This document shows positions 37,162-45,068 of a DNA stretch of 64,000 nucleotides, piece after piece. A model generated the notes under the pieces. The model did no database searches and was not told the origin of the DNA. It saw only the letters and a program-made list of their open reading frames with translations. A program made the translations under genes and the position numbers. Within the stretch, counting starts at the first letter, position 1. Every line of letters starts with the position of its first letter. The stretch is from Nitrosovibrio sp. Nv6 (GTDB lineage Bacteria > Pseudomonadota > Gammaproteobacteria > Burkholderiales > Nitrosomonadaceae): assembly GCF_900110495.1 (NCBI RefSeq), contig NZ_FODX01000002.1:248001-312000 (forward strand), written 5' to 3'.

Positions 37162-38244
37162 TTACTTATTTCCACTGATTAATCTCCCAACGGACAACCG
37201 AAGGGATCGACTGTCTGCGGCGGTCCCGATACCGATACGACCGAGAAAGACCACCTGTTCTACCGGATTGCCTTGCAGCAACCCGGGTAAGCGCTTCGCC
37301 AACATAGCCGCCATATTCATGGCGCCAGGCAGGCGACTGAATGTCCTGTCCTCACGCACATAGCGGCTGAAGATCAAGGGAGTCAACTCTGGTTGCAATT
37401 GTAGCCCCAGACTGGTGGCGGTCAACCAGAAGCGCTGAACCGCCCTGCCGGCAGCCACGTAATCGTCTATCGTCTCAGGGGCTTTAGAAGCCAGAATAGC
37501 AAAGTGAGCCGCGCAAAAAATCCCGGGCAACAAATCCATTTCAACCCGGGGAACCAAATGCCCGGCCAAATAGGTGTTGAAGAAATTAACCCGACGCCAA
37601 TTGGCCATGACCCAGCGCATCAATTTGAGGGTCAGGGCGTCCAGCCCCAGAGCTTGATCGGGCACCCTGTCTTCGCTGAAACGGGTTTTCCACTCAATAA
37701 TGTTGCGGTGAACGAGATATGCCTCCGGCAACGTGAGCCTGAGCTTGGCGTTGTCGAACATCAGTTTTGCCAAGTGCCAGCGTTGTATCCCTCCCTCAAA
37801 CCAACGGATGGTGTAAAAAGTTCCAAAAGCACTTTGCAGTGCTTGTTTATGCTGGTCGGTGAGCGGGCTGGTATGCATTGGCCGCCGCTGTACGGACCGG
37901 TGCCGGATGTAGGCAAATAAAGGATCCGGCAGTAATTGACTGTCAGGGATCAGTTCGACGAAGTACTCAGGCCGGGTCTCGGGCGAGTCGAGGCGGCGCC
38001 TGAAATCTGTCCGCATGCCACGCGTGCTGGCAGCAATGGAGAGAGTTTCCAACATCGCCCCGAGCGCAATCTGGCTGGGATGTCCGTCCAGGTCATAGAC
38101 GCAGTGGTCCCGCGTATCGAATGCATGAACGATTAGATGGCGTTCGTCGACGACCTCAAATCGCCAAGGCTGAGTGTTGTCTCCGCTGGGTGCCCAGCGG
38201 GCGAGTTCAAGAATATCCGCGATGGGTTGAGGCACCGTGCGCAC
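37162..38244 (-). CDS. Nitroreductase-family protein paired with ThiF
   Basis: 360 residues. It begins with a nitroreductase FMN-binding segment, DILELARWAPSGDNTQPWRFE (substitute of the R-S/A-P-S-xxNxQPW motif), and continues with a long, less conserved body and HAILASKAPETIDDYVAAGRAVQRFWLTATSLGLQ. The arrangement resembles the C-terminal half of mycobacterial Rv1355c-type proteins, in which a ThiF domain and a nitroreductase domain are fused. Start is GTG at 38244, directly after the ThiF stop (no gap), so the two are translationally linked. Reaction unknown; FMN-dependent redox on an adenylated or thiolated carrier is a guess. Confidence 0.75.
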   Translation of the reverse strand: MRTVPQPIADILELARWAPSGDNTQPWRFEVVDERHLIVHAFDTRDHCVYDLDGHPSQIALGAMLETLSIAASTRGMRTDFRRRLDSPETRPEYFVELIPDSQLLPDPLFAYIRHRSVQRRPMHTSPLTDQHKQALQSAFGTFYTIRWFEGGIQRWHLAKLMFDNAKLRLTLPEAYLVHRNIIEWKTRFSEDRVPDQALGLDALTLKLMRWVMANWRRVNFFNTYLAGHLVPRVEMDLLPGIFCAAHFAILASKAPETIDDYVAAGRAVQRFWLTATSLGLQLQPELTPLIFSRYVREDRTFSRLPGAMNMAAMLAKRLPGLLQGNPVEQVVFLGRIGIGTAADSRSLRLSVGRLISGNK

Positions 38245-39123
38245 TTATATTCCCAGTTTGCGTTTGGCTAAAGCGATGGCGAGACGCTGCAAGGGATTGC
38301 GATTACCGCCGGGCCTCGAGGTCAATGCTAATTTATTACGATATGCATCGAAATGGTAGCCCTTGGGCGCCATTCGAACCGAGCCGCGGTCAAGGAGAAT
38401 TTTCATAACTTCGGTCGCCGCTACGCCGGCGCAAAGCTGACAGGCCATAATCGTGGATGGCCCTTTGTGGTTAACCAAGTCAACTGCCGATGGGTCGACG
38501 AGGTAGCCCATCTGCAGACGAGCAGGAGCAAGCCCCATGAGGAAACGTAAGGGCTTTTCCGCCTCGGTGCCATCGTCCAGACGAAAATAATCATCGAAAC
38601 TCATACCGCCTGGCAGAAAATTGAGCACCGCCACCCCCATGCCTAACGGGGCAGCAGTAACGGCAGGAATGCCCTTTGCCGCACATGCAGCAAAGAGCTG
38701 CTGGCGAGCTTGAAAAGCAAAAAAATCCAGCCCATCGACGTAAATGTCCACACCGTCCAGAAAGTCATCCAGGTTGTCGGCGGTGACGCCCTTGGCAAAC
38801 CCCTTCAATTCAAGCTGGGGGTTGATATCCAGGGCTTGCCGGGTCATGACCTCAAGCTTGCCTTGGCCCAGGCTACTTATAGTTGCTCCTGCCTGGCGAT
38901 TACAGTTGGCGAGAGCGAAGGTGTCGAAATCGGCTAGATGGAATTTGCCTATGCCCAACCGACAAAATGTTAGTAGATGAACTCCGCCCACTCCGCCGAG
39001 GCCGGCGATGGCAACCCGTTTGTGGCGAAGTTGAGTCTGCTCGTGGCGGGTCAGCCAACCAATATTTCTGGAAAAGGCTTCCTCATAATTAAAGGATGGC
39101 ATACGATCAATCAGAAAACCCAT
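38245..39123 (-). CDS. ThiF/E1-like adenylyltransferase
   Basis: 292 residues. The E1 core is clear: RVAIAGLGGVGGVHLLTFCRLGIGKFHLADFDTFALANCNRQ (nucleotide-binding Gly loop, Asp and the Asn/Arg pair that positions ATP), then VDGLDFFAFQARQQLF and TAAPLGMGV. One CxxC (MACQLCAG) is present near residue 230; a full zinc-binding set is not obvious. E1-like enzymes adenylate the C-terminus of a small protein or peptide. No ubiquitin-like or sulfur-carrier protein gene is near, so the substrate may be a small molecule or peptide. ATG at 39123; a second ATG seven codons later is possible. Confidence 0.85.
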   Translation of the reverse strand: MGFLIDRMPSFNYEEAFSRNIGWLTRHEQTQLRHKRVAIAGLGGVGGVHLLTFCRLGIGKFHLADFDTFALANCNRQAGATISSLGQGKLEVMTRQALDINPQLELKGFAKGVTADNLDDFLDGVDIYVDGLDFFAFQARQQLFAACAAKGIPAVTAAPLGMGVAVLNFLPGGMSFDDYFRLDDGTEAEKPLRFLMGLAPARLQMGYLVDPSAVDLVNHKGPSTIMACQLCAGVAATEVMKILLDRGSVRMAPKGYHFDAYRNKLALTSRPGGNRNPLQRLAIALAKRKLGI

Positions 39124-39608
39124 CGGGGCTTATTTTCCGCGCAAACAAGTGCCGCAAAGAACTTCTTCACTGAGAAACGGTAGGGATAGTGCGGTTCTTG
39201 CCTACGGGTATCGCCTTCTTGCAGAAACGAATTACCTCTTCATTGAAAGTCTTAGCCAATCTTAACAGGGCGACCGGTACGGGTACCGAAGTTACAACGA
39301 GCACCTTTTACAAGAATATACGCTTAAGAGGATAAAGGGTCAACGCAACCAATTCCGTGTGTAGAGAGCAGATAAACTTGTCAGGTTTTGCTACAAGGAG
39401 CTGACACAGGAAGAGATGGCTTTTATTGAATGTGAACGTGCTACCTCTGCCGTGAGCATGAGCATCTCCAAGGAGAGCGCAGGTTCGGCATTACCGTTCC
39501 GCGCTATATCTCGGCAGGAAATGTTCCTCGTCCCCAAATTATCAAAACATCAGGATGTTATTTTTGACTTCCATAAGGCTTATCTCTGTCAGGAATTATG
39601 AGCGGCTA
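39124..39608. other. Gap between ThiF gene and DUF1302 gene
   Basis: 485 bp. A 61-codon plus-strand frame at 39416-39601, preceded by an AGGAAG, starts in a context resembling the first helix of IS30-type transposases (YKELTQEE...FIECERAT), but the resemblance stops after about 25 residues. Treated as a possible decayed fragment, not a gene. Nothing else recognised. Confidence 0.4.
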
Positions 39609-41246
39609 TCAGAATGAATAACGCAATTCGGTATAAACACGGTCACTTTGATCAAAACGGCCGAATAGCCCCGTGGGCTGGCCTCCAAAAACGTCTGCCC
39701 CGAGCGCCCAGCGCCAGTTCTTCTCGAAATTCCAGGACAGCCGAGGCCGGAACATCCAGTCGCTGCGGTTCAGACTGTGGATCAACAAGCCCTGCGCCTC
39801 AAGCTTCTGTGACAGTTTGCCGAAGAGCAGGATGCTCGCACCGTTCTCCAACCTGTCCGTAAAGATGCCGGGGTCATGCGAAAAAAAAACGCGTTGAAAA
39901 AATTGCAGATTCAGTCTGGCTTCGGCCGGCAAGCTGAAATCGAGACCAAGTACGTAATCAAGAGTGTTCTGCCTGACCAGGCCATCTATAGCAGTAGGGC
40001 GGGCGACGTTAAACTTGCGCCCATCCGTATAAACTAACTCGCCTTTCAGCACGATTGAACCGAAATCTTTCGCAAGGGTTGCGCCAACCTGGTCTATCTC
40101 ATCGTGCCGCGCCTGAAAGACCAATGGTTCAGTGGGGCCACTGACACGGTAAAACGTAGAGGAAGCATCCAGGCTATGGTAGTAGAAAGCTGAAACATCC
40201 CAGCCATTCTTGAGGTGCGACAGACGCAGTCCATAATTCGAGTTGCCGACATTGCGGCCGGAACGGTCTTCTTTCAGAAAGTTGGCGGTTCCTTGTAGCG
40301 GACTGGGGTAAAAATCCGAGCCGGGCTGTCCGATCTCGTCGAGCGTCGGAATCGGAATCCACAGCACCTCAGCATGCACATCATTCTTGGAGTATTCCGC
40401 ACGCATTGCCCATTGCGGTATGCGTATTATATCGAATGACGGCAGGACGAATTCCCGCTGATCCTTGGCGGATACAACATCGGCGAAAAACAGGCCGACC
40501 ATCTCCCCCCATATCACGTGCTGGCGGCCAAGGCGAAAGTCAAAATCGCCTGCGGAAATATCCAGGTAGTTTTCACGAAGAAAGAAGTCATAACGTTGAT
40601 CCTGGCGAACCGCCGAGGGGTAGAAACTGGATAGGTCATAGGCTGCGTCATAGTCGAACCGACCGCTTATTTTCCATTTTATGTTTTCATTGAATTGCCC
40701 CCTTCTGGACAATTCGGTCCGCAGCTTCGCTTTTGAAAAATGCTCGGGGCTGGTATAGTTATCAGCGATTTCCAATTGAGAGAAACCTGTCCAGCCGCTG
40801 ACCAATTTCTTCCAGGCCGGCTCCGGGGGCGTTTCCTTGAGCGGTTCATCATCCCCAAATAGCGATTCGCGAGAAGTGGGTCCACTTTCACTGTCGAATT
40901 TTTCGCTTGCTGTTACATTATCTTCACTATTTTTGACAACAAGAACTGGAGGTAGCGATAGGGATAGGGACAAAGGTAAAAACAAGGGCTCACCTTCAGC
41001 CTCGTCACGCAAGCTCGCATCATTTTGAACAGCAGGACCTGTGCGAATGTCTGCCCGGCGAAGGGAAGGCGAGGACATGGATAAAGACAAGGACAAAAAC
41101 AAAGGCTTCCTATCTGTCTCGTCTTTCAGTGCATCGGATGTTTTCGTATCGTTGGAGCCATTCGCTGCGACTTCGGCAAAGCTGCGCAGCGGCAAAACGA
41201 CAGCGATCAATGCTGCAACAAGTATAAATTTACGTCTGTATTCCAT
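39609..41246 (-). CDS. DUF1302-type outer-membrane beta-barrel protein
   Basis: 545 residues. Signal peptide MEYRRKFILVAALIAVVLPLRSFA, then an odd N-terminal low-complexity region with a duplicated unit (KPLFLSLSLSMSSPS near residues 47-61 and EPLFLPLSLSLSLPP near 86-100), followed by a long beta-barrel body rich in aromatic alternation (RQHVIWGEMVGLFFADVVS, FLRENYLDISAGDFDFRLG) and ending in a C-terminal Phe (RYSF), the usual barrel-assembly signal. DUF1302 proteins are outer-membrane partners of envelope lipid/hydrophobic export genes. Its start overlaps the end of the ATPase gene by 17 bp, so both are one unit. Confidence 0.85.
   Translation of the reverse strand: MEYRRKFILVAALIAVVLPLRSFAEVAANGSNDTKTSDALKDETDRKPLFLSLSLSMSSPSLRRADIRTGPAVQNDASLRDEAEGEPLFLPLSLSLSLPPVLVVKNSEDNVTASEKFDSESGPTSRESLFGDDEPLKETPPEPAWKKLVSGWTGFSQLEIADNYTSPEHFSKAKLRTELSRRGQFNENIKWKISGRFDYDAAYDLSSFYPSAVRQDQRYDFFLRENYLDISAGDFDFRLGRQHVIWGEMVGLFFADVVSAKDQREFVLPSFDIIRIPQWAMRAEYSKNDVHAEVLWIPIPTLDEIGQPGSDFYPSPLQGTANFLKEDRSGRNVGNSNYGLRLSHLKNGWDVSAFYYHSLDASSTFYRVSGPTEPLVFQARHDEIDQVGATLAKDFGSIVLKGELVYTDGRKFNVARPTAIDGLVRQNTLDYVLGLDFSLPAEARLNLQFFQRVFFSHDPGIFTDRLENGASILLFGKLSQKLEAQGLLIHSLNRSDWMFRPRLSWNFEKNWRWALGADVFGGQPTGLFGRFDQSDRVYTELRYSF
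40950..41112 (-). repeat. Intragenic duplication encoding SLSLS units
   Basis: Two stretches of GAYAAR/AAYAAR hexamers on the plus strand (about 40957-40988 and 41077-41106), read on the minus strand as Ser-Leu pairs. About 25 flanking residues are also similar, so a unit of roughly 120 bp was duplicated. Confidence 0.75.
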
Positions 41247-42012
41247 CCGTCCGGCTTTGATCAGAAGGCTGGGTCAAAGGATTAGTGGTCGCACGGCGCC
41301 GCTCGATCACCATATCAAGTTTCTCGCGCTCCTCGACCTGCCGCACGATCTGTCCGTCCTCGATATGTACCAATCGGTTCGCCATTTCCATGACACGCCA
41401 GTCATGCGTCGAAAAAATGAAGGTTGTCTTGAAACTGCCGTTAATCTCCTTCATCAATTGCAAGATACCTTCTCCGGTCTTATGATCAAGATTAGCAGTC
41501 GGCTCATCCGCCAAAACGATTTTCGGTTGCGTGGCCAGGGCACGCGCAATAGCCACGCGTTGCCGCTGCCCGCCGCTAAGCTGATTCGGGCGATGGCTGG
41601 CAAACTTGGATAGACCCACGATCGCGAGGTATTTTTCGACCCGGCTGCGGCGCTCTTTCGCGCTTAACTCCTTGAATTGCAGCAGGGGGTACTCGACGTT
41701 CTCCTCAGCCGATAGAACGGGCAACAGATTGAACGTCTGGAAAATAAACCCTATGGTTCGTGCCCTGAGATCTGCTAGTTCATCAGGGGTCTGCCCACTG
41801 ATGTCCTTGCCGTTGATGAATATTTTCCCAAGCGACGGAGTATCGATGCAACCAATCAAATTGAGTAGCGTGGACTTGCCGCTGCCGGATGGGCCGGCGA
41901 TAGCAAGGAAAGCGCCATCCTCGATATTCAGCGAAATATCCTTGAGTGCCTGGACTTGCTGTTCTCCCAGGGTGTACTCTTTGAAAACTTGCTCAAGTTG
42001 TACAATGCTCAT
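41230..42012 (-). CDS. ABC transporter ATP-binding protein, LolD/MacB type
   Basis: 260 residues. Walker A GPSGSGKST, Q loop FQTFNLLPVLSAEENV, signature LSGGQRQRVAIARALA, Walker B IVLADEPTANLD and switch His in FSTHD are all present, so it is a complete ATPase of the LolD/MacB branch. A tail of about 30 residues beyond the core (EEREKLDMVIERRRATTN) is unusual. AGGAG lies 5 nt before the ATG. Divergent from the LolA-like gene with 55 bp between, and linked to the DUF1302 gene by overlap. It most likely powers the two permeases at 34.7-37.1 kb. Confidence 0.93.
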   Translation of the reverse strand: MSIVQLEQVFKEYTLGEQQVQALKDISLNIEDGAFLAIAGPSGSGKSTLLNLIGCIDTPSLGKIFINGKDISGQTPDELADLRARTIGFIFQTFNLLPVLSAEENVEYPLLQFKELSAKERRSRVEKYLAIVGLSKFASHRPNQLSGGQRQRVAIARALATQPKIVLADEPTANLDHKTGEGILQLMKEINGSFKTTFIFSTHDWRVMEMANRLVHIEDGQIVRQVEEREKLDMVIERRRATTNPLTQPSDQSRTDGIQT

Positions 42013-42067
42013 GACAACTCCTAAATATGCAACCTAAGGGTAAACGGCATCCACAGTAGGGACTGAA

Positions 42068-42841
42068 ATGCGAACAATATCAGTGTATTACCTGTTTACA
42101 GTGATCACAGTGATTTTCCTGTTTGTCACCGCGGCATCCGCCGCGTCCACCGCGTCCAATGATGCAGAATTAGCCCAAAGCATCCTGGAAAAGGCAGACC
42201 AGATACGCTTCCCTCGAGAGAGCTTCCAGGTCGACGTCAATATCACAACTACCGCCCCCGGCGAGTCGGCGGATATGCGTAAATATCGGGTTCTCTCCAA
42301 GGGCAACGAAAACAGCGTAGTGATGACCACGGAGCCAGCTTCCGAACGCGGCCAGATCTTACTGATGAAAGGGCGGGATCTGTGGGTATTCATGCCCGAT
42401 ATCTCGCAACCTATACGCCTTTCGATGTCACAACGTCTGACCGGCCAAGTCGCAAATGGTGACTTGGCGCGCGCGAACTTCGCAGGGGACTACAGCGCCA
42501 CGATATTGCGGACCGACGAAATTGATGGTGAAAAGTATTACGTATTGGAATTAATTGGTGTCGACCGGAGCGTTACGTATCATAAAGTCTTATATTGGGT
42601 ACGGCAATCTAATTTCTGGCCTTACCGTGCCGAGTTCTATTCCCTATCCAACCGCCTGCTCAAAACCAGCCGCTATGAAGACTTTGAGATGACGCTGGGA
42701 AAGTTGCGTCCAACCCGTCTAGTCATGGAAGATGCGCTACATAAGGGTGAGGAATCGGTGCTTGAATATTCAGGAATGAAACTGCGTGAGCTACCAGACA
42801 AGATCTTTACCAAGGATTATTTGAAAAGACTGGATCAGTAA
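42068..42841 (+). CDS. LolA-like outer-membrane lipoprotein-sorting protein
   Basis: 257 residues. A signal peptide (about residues 1-26, ending AASA) precedes a domain of the LolA/COG2834 fold: DQIRFPRESFQVDVNITTT, RGQILLMKGRDLWVFMPDISQPIRLSMSQRLTG, and the C-terminal RYEDFEMTLGKLRPTRLVMEDAL. Proteins of this type carry hydrophobic cargo across the periplasm. It probably receives cargo from the ABC exporter and passes it to the DUF1302 barrel. AGGGA lies 6 nt before the ATG. Divergent from the ATPase gene. Confidence 0.85.
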   Translation: MRTISVYYLFTVITVIFLFVTAASAASTASNDAELAQSILEKADQIRFPRESFQVDVNITTTAPGESADMRKYRVLSKGNENSVVMTTEPASERGQILLMKGRDLWVFMPDISQPIRLSMSQRLTGQVANGDLARANFAGDYSATILRTDEIDGEKYYVLELIGVDRSVTYHKVLYWVRQSNFWPYRAEFYSLSNRLLKTSRYEDFEMTLGKLRPTRLVMEDALHKGEESVLEYSGMKLRELPDKIFTKDYLKRLDQ

Positions 42842-43908
42842 CAAGCTGAAGCGCGGCCAGGAGAATGAGTGTGTGCTATGGAGCCGGTGATCGGGAACAT
42901 GAAGAACGATCGCCTTCAAGGAAAAAGCTTCCTTGAAGGCATCGCAGTTTGATGCGATGAATGCATGCTGTGCGATGAAGGCCGCTACCCGCGCAAGATT
43001 CTGCGCCGTTGGACCCTTTTGTGTGCTCGTTTTGGGGTTGGTCCCCATCAATAGCCGGCAAGCAAAATACCAAACTTACAATTGACTGACTGAAAAACGA
43101 GTTTTTCAGGGACGAATTATCGTTTACTGGCACTGCGCACCGCAAGTATGGCCTTGTTCCCAATTTTTATGCGAGTTACCTGTTTCCGCCCCCGCCACCT
43201 CCCAATCCGGCGGCGACGGGCTCGCTTGCAAGTTGAAGCAATCTGCTCCTTTCCACCCAACGGATTAGGCAGGAACCGTGTCGTTATCAAAACGGTACTT
43301 CTTTTTTTGAAAAGATTCCGCTGTTATCCATGCTTTGGTAGAAACTTATTTTTAGGACCGACCATTTTTCCACCGCAATTTTTACCCTTTAATCGAATCA
43401 CGCCGCAGATAAAAACTGCTGTGATAACACCTCAGTACGCCAGCTCAGTCGAATGGCGTTTGCGCTACATTTAAATCTTGAATTGATTGTTCCGCCCCCA
43501 ACTTGTGCTCGAATTTGCTGCCTTACGAAATATGATATATAAATACCACTATAGCTGGCCAAAACGACTTGCAATCACATCTGACTCATCATCAAAGCAT
43601 GAAAAAAACGACTCAAATTGATGAGTGAATCTCAAGATAAAGAACCGATGACCGTAATAGTACAAGCTGGGTGGCAAATTTTCAGAGAAGGGCCTACGGA
43701 TACGGTCTTGACGAATCAGGTTCCGGACGCTGTATCAAGCATCATAACTTCATCGAGAAAGAACCTGACTCAGCTGCGTAAATTCTAGTTTGCCGACAAA
43801 AACACTCCCCAATTATTTTAACAGTCACTCCAGGGAAAATTCATTCCAAATTCCTTAACCTTCCGAAAACCACTGCTCCATGGGTAAAAAAGGCCGCAGG
43901 AGACCGAT
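42842..43908. other. 1.07-kb non-coding region before exosortase acyltransferase
   Basis: Largest gap in the window. It begins with a strong stem-loop (42912) and repeated TGCGATG units. Open frames at 42791-43051 and 42876-43163 (minus) and 43148-43474 (plus, 108 codons) have no ribosome sites and no family resemblance. A GG...GC pair at 43555 has 12-bp spacing, wrong for sigma-54. Confidence 0.5.
42912..42959 (+). repeat. Strong stem-loop and TGCGATG dyad
   Basis: GCCTTCAAGGAA (42912-42923) and TTCCTTGAAGGC (42929-42940) make a perfect 12-bp stem with a 5-nt loop. It is followed directly by CATCGCA (42940-42946) and TGCGATG (42953-42959), with a further TGCGATG about 20 bp on. No T run; a structured RNA or REP-like element is possible. 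Confidence 0.6.
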
Positions 43909-44715
43909 ATGTTCTTATCTGAAACATTTAATCTGGGCAATGCCTTCAAACAGTACTTTGAAATCGTACCTGCATTCTCGGATGCGCTGAAGGACGAGGT
44001 CTATCGCATCCGGCACGAGGTTTATTGCGAGGATCTGAAATTCGAACCGACGAGATCAAACGGGCATGAAACCGATGAGCATGACGCCAATTCCCTGCAT
44101 CTCCTGATGCGTAGCGTAAAAACAAACGAGTTCGTCGGCTGTACCCGTATTGTCCGGCCTCCGCCGGAAAATCCCGGCCGCCCTTTGCCTTTCGAAGCAA
44201 CGTGCGCCTCTACACTTGATCGAACGATCATCGATTCGGCGGCCCTGCCGCGCGATCGTGTCGCGGAGGTGTCCCGTCTTGCCGTGATAGCTGGCTATCG
44301 CAGACGTAAAGGGGAAGCAAATTGTGCGGTGAGCATCTCAGGTGAGGATTTTGGCACCTCGAAACAGGCACGCTTTCCATTTATTCCTATCGGGTTATAT
44401 CTCGGCACGACCGAACTAGCGCGACTCAACGGAATCGAGACCGTATTCGTTCTGACAGAGGAACGGCTCGCAAATCACTTCGGCAAGTTGGGCTTCAGCC
44501 TGCAACACATCGGCAGTCCAATTGAGCATCATGGCAGGCGCATCCCCTCGATGATGAGCGTCAGCGGCACCATCGATAATATGCGGAGCAATTTGCGGCC
44601 GCTCTACCAAACCATTGCGGCAGATATAGAGAGAGGCTTCCGGAACAACGGTATTCTGGAAGAACAAAGTGATCAGGGAAAACAGAGTTTATATCCTGCC
44701 GGCTTGCGGTCGTAG
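43909..44715 (+). CDS. PEP-CTERM/exosortase system-associated acyltransferase
   Basis: 268 residues matching the exosortase-associated family that resembles N-acyl-homoserine-lactone synthases: YFEIVPAFSDALKDEVYRIRHEVYCEDLKFEP, VGCTRIVRPPPENPGRPLPFE, RVAEVSRLAVIAGYRRRKGE, and FIPIGLYLGTTELARLNGIETVFVLTEERLANHFGKLGF. The N-terminal RIRHEVYCEDL and the EVSRLAV strand correspond to the acceptor and acyl-CoA/ACP-binding parts of LuxI-type enzymes. The family is confined to genomes with the PEP-CTERM system; its product is not known. AGGAG lies 7 nt before the ATG. A bulged hairpin follows at 44739. Confidence 0.9.
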   Translation: MFLSETFNLGNAFKQYFEIVPAFSDALKDEVYRIRHEVYCEDLKFEPTRSNGHETDEHDANSLHLLMRSVKTNEFVGCTRIVRPPPENPGRPLPFEATCASTLDRTIIDSAALPRDRVAEVSRLAVIAGYRRRKGEANCAVSISGEDFGTSKQARFPFIPIGLYLGTTELARLNGIETVFVLTEERLANHFGKLGFSLQHIGSPIEHHGRRIPSMMSVSGTIDNMRSNLRPLYQTIAADIERGFRNNGILEEQSDQGKQSLYPAGLRS

Positions 44716-45068
44716 CTCGAAAGACTGAAACGCCGCGCTGTGGCTTTTCGCAGACGCGTAACGCTCCGAGCATTTGCGAAGCCACATCAGCAGCCCGAGC
44801 GTAAGCAGCAAAAACGTATGGCAGTCCCCTTCCTATGCGGACGCCATGTCCTCAATAGTGCCGGCGTTACTCATGCATGCCGAACCAGGCTCATAGCGCG
44901 GCTCCCCTGTCTTTGCAGCGGAATTACGCCGCCCGCCTCTTTCTTTTTCCGCAATAAGTCATATTCTCAAAGAGCAAATTATTTGTTATATCCCTATTGT
45001 GTTTAAGGCTATTGGGGTTCACACTCTGCGTGGGTACCCAATAACTCTAAAGATGGGGGACGAATCAA
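44716..45068. other. Upstream region of the Rh channel gene
   Basis: 353 bp. The left end has an imperfect hairpin (44739-44786); the right end has a strong GGGGGA ribosome site. Several AT-rich -10-like boxes occur near 44990-45005 but none pairs with a good -35. No sigma-54 signature and no gene. Confidence 0.45.
44739..44786 (+). terminator. Bulged hairpin after exosortase acyltransferase
   Basis: TGTGGC-tt-TTCGCA (44739-44752) pairs with TGCGAA-GCCACA (44775-44786): 12 bp with a 2-nt bulge, 24 bp after the stop. No T run follows, so terminator function is uncertain. Confidence 0.4.

Noticed and set aside
39143..39160. Sigma-54-like CGGCAC...TTTGC on the minus strand before the ThiF gene
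   Set aside because: Spacing is one base short (N9) and the flanks are poor.
43557..43573. Sigma-54-like TGGCC...TTGCA upstream of the exosortase acyltransferase
   Set aside because: GG to GC spacing is 12 bp, not 10.
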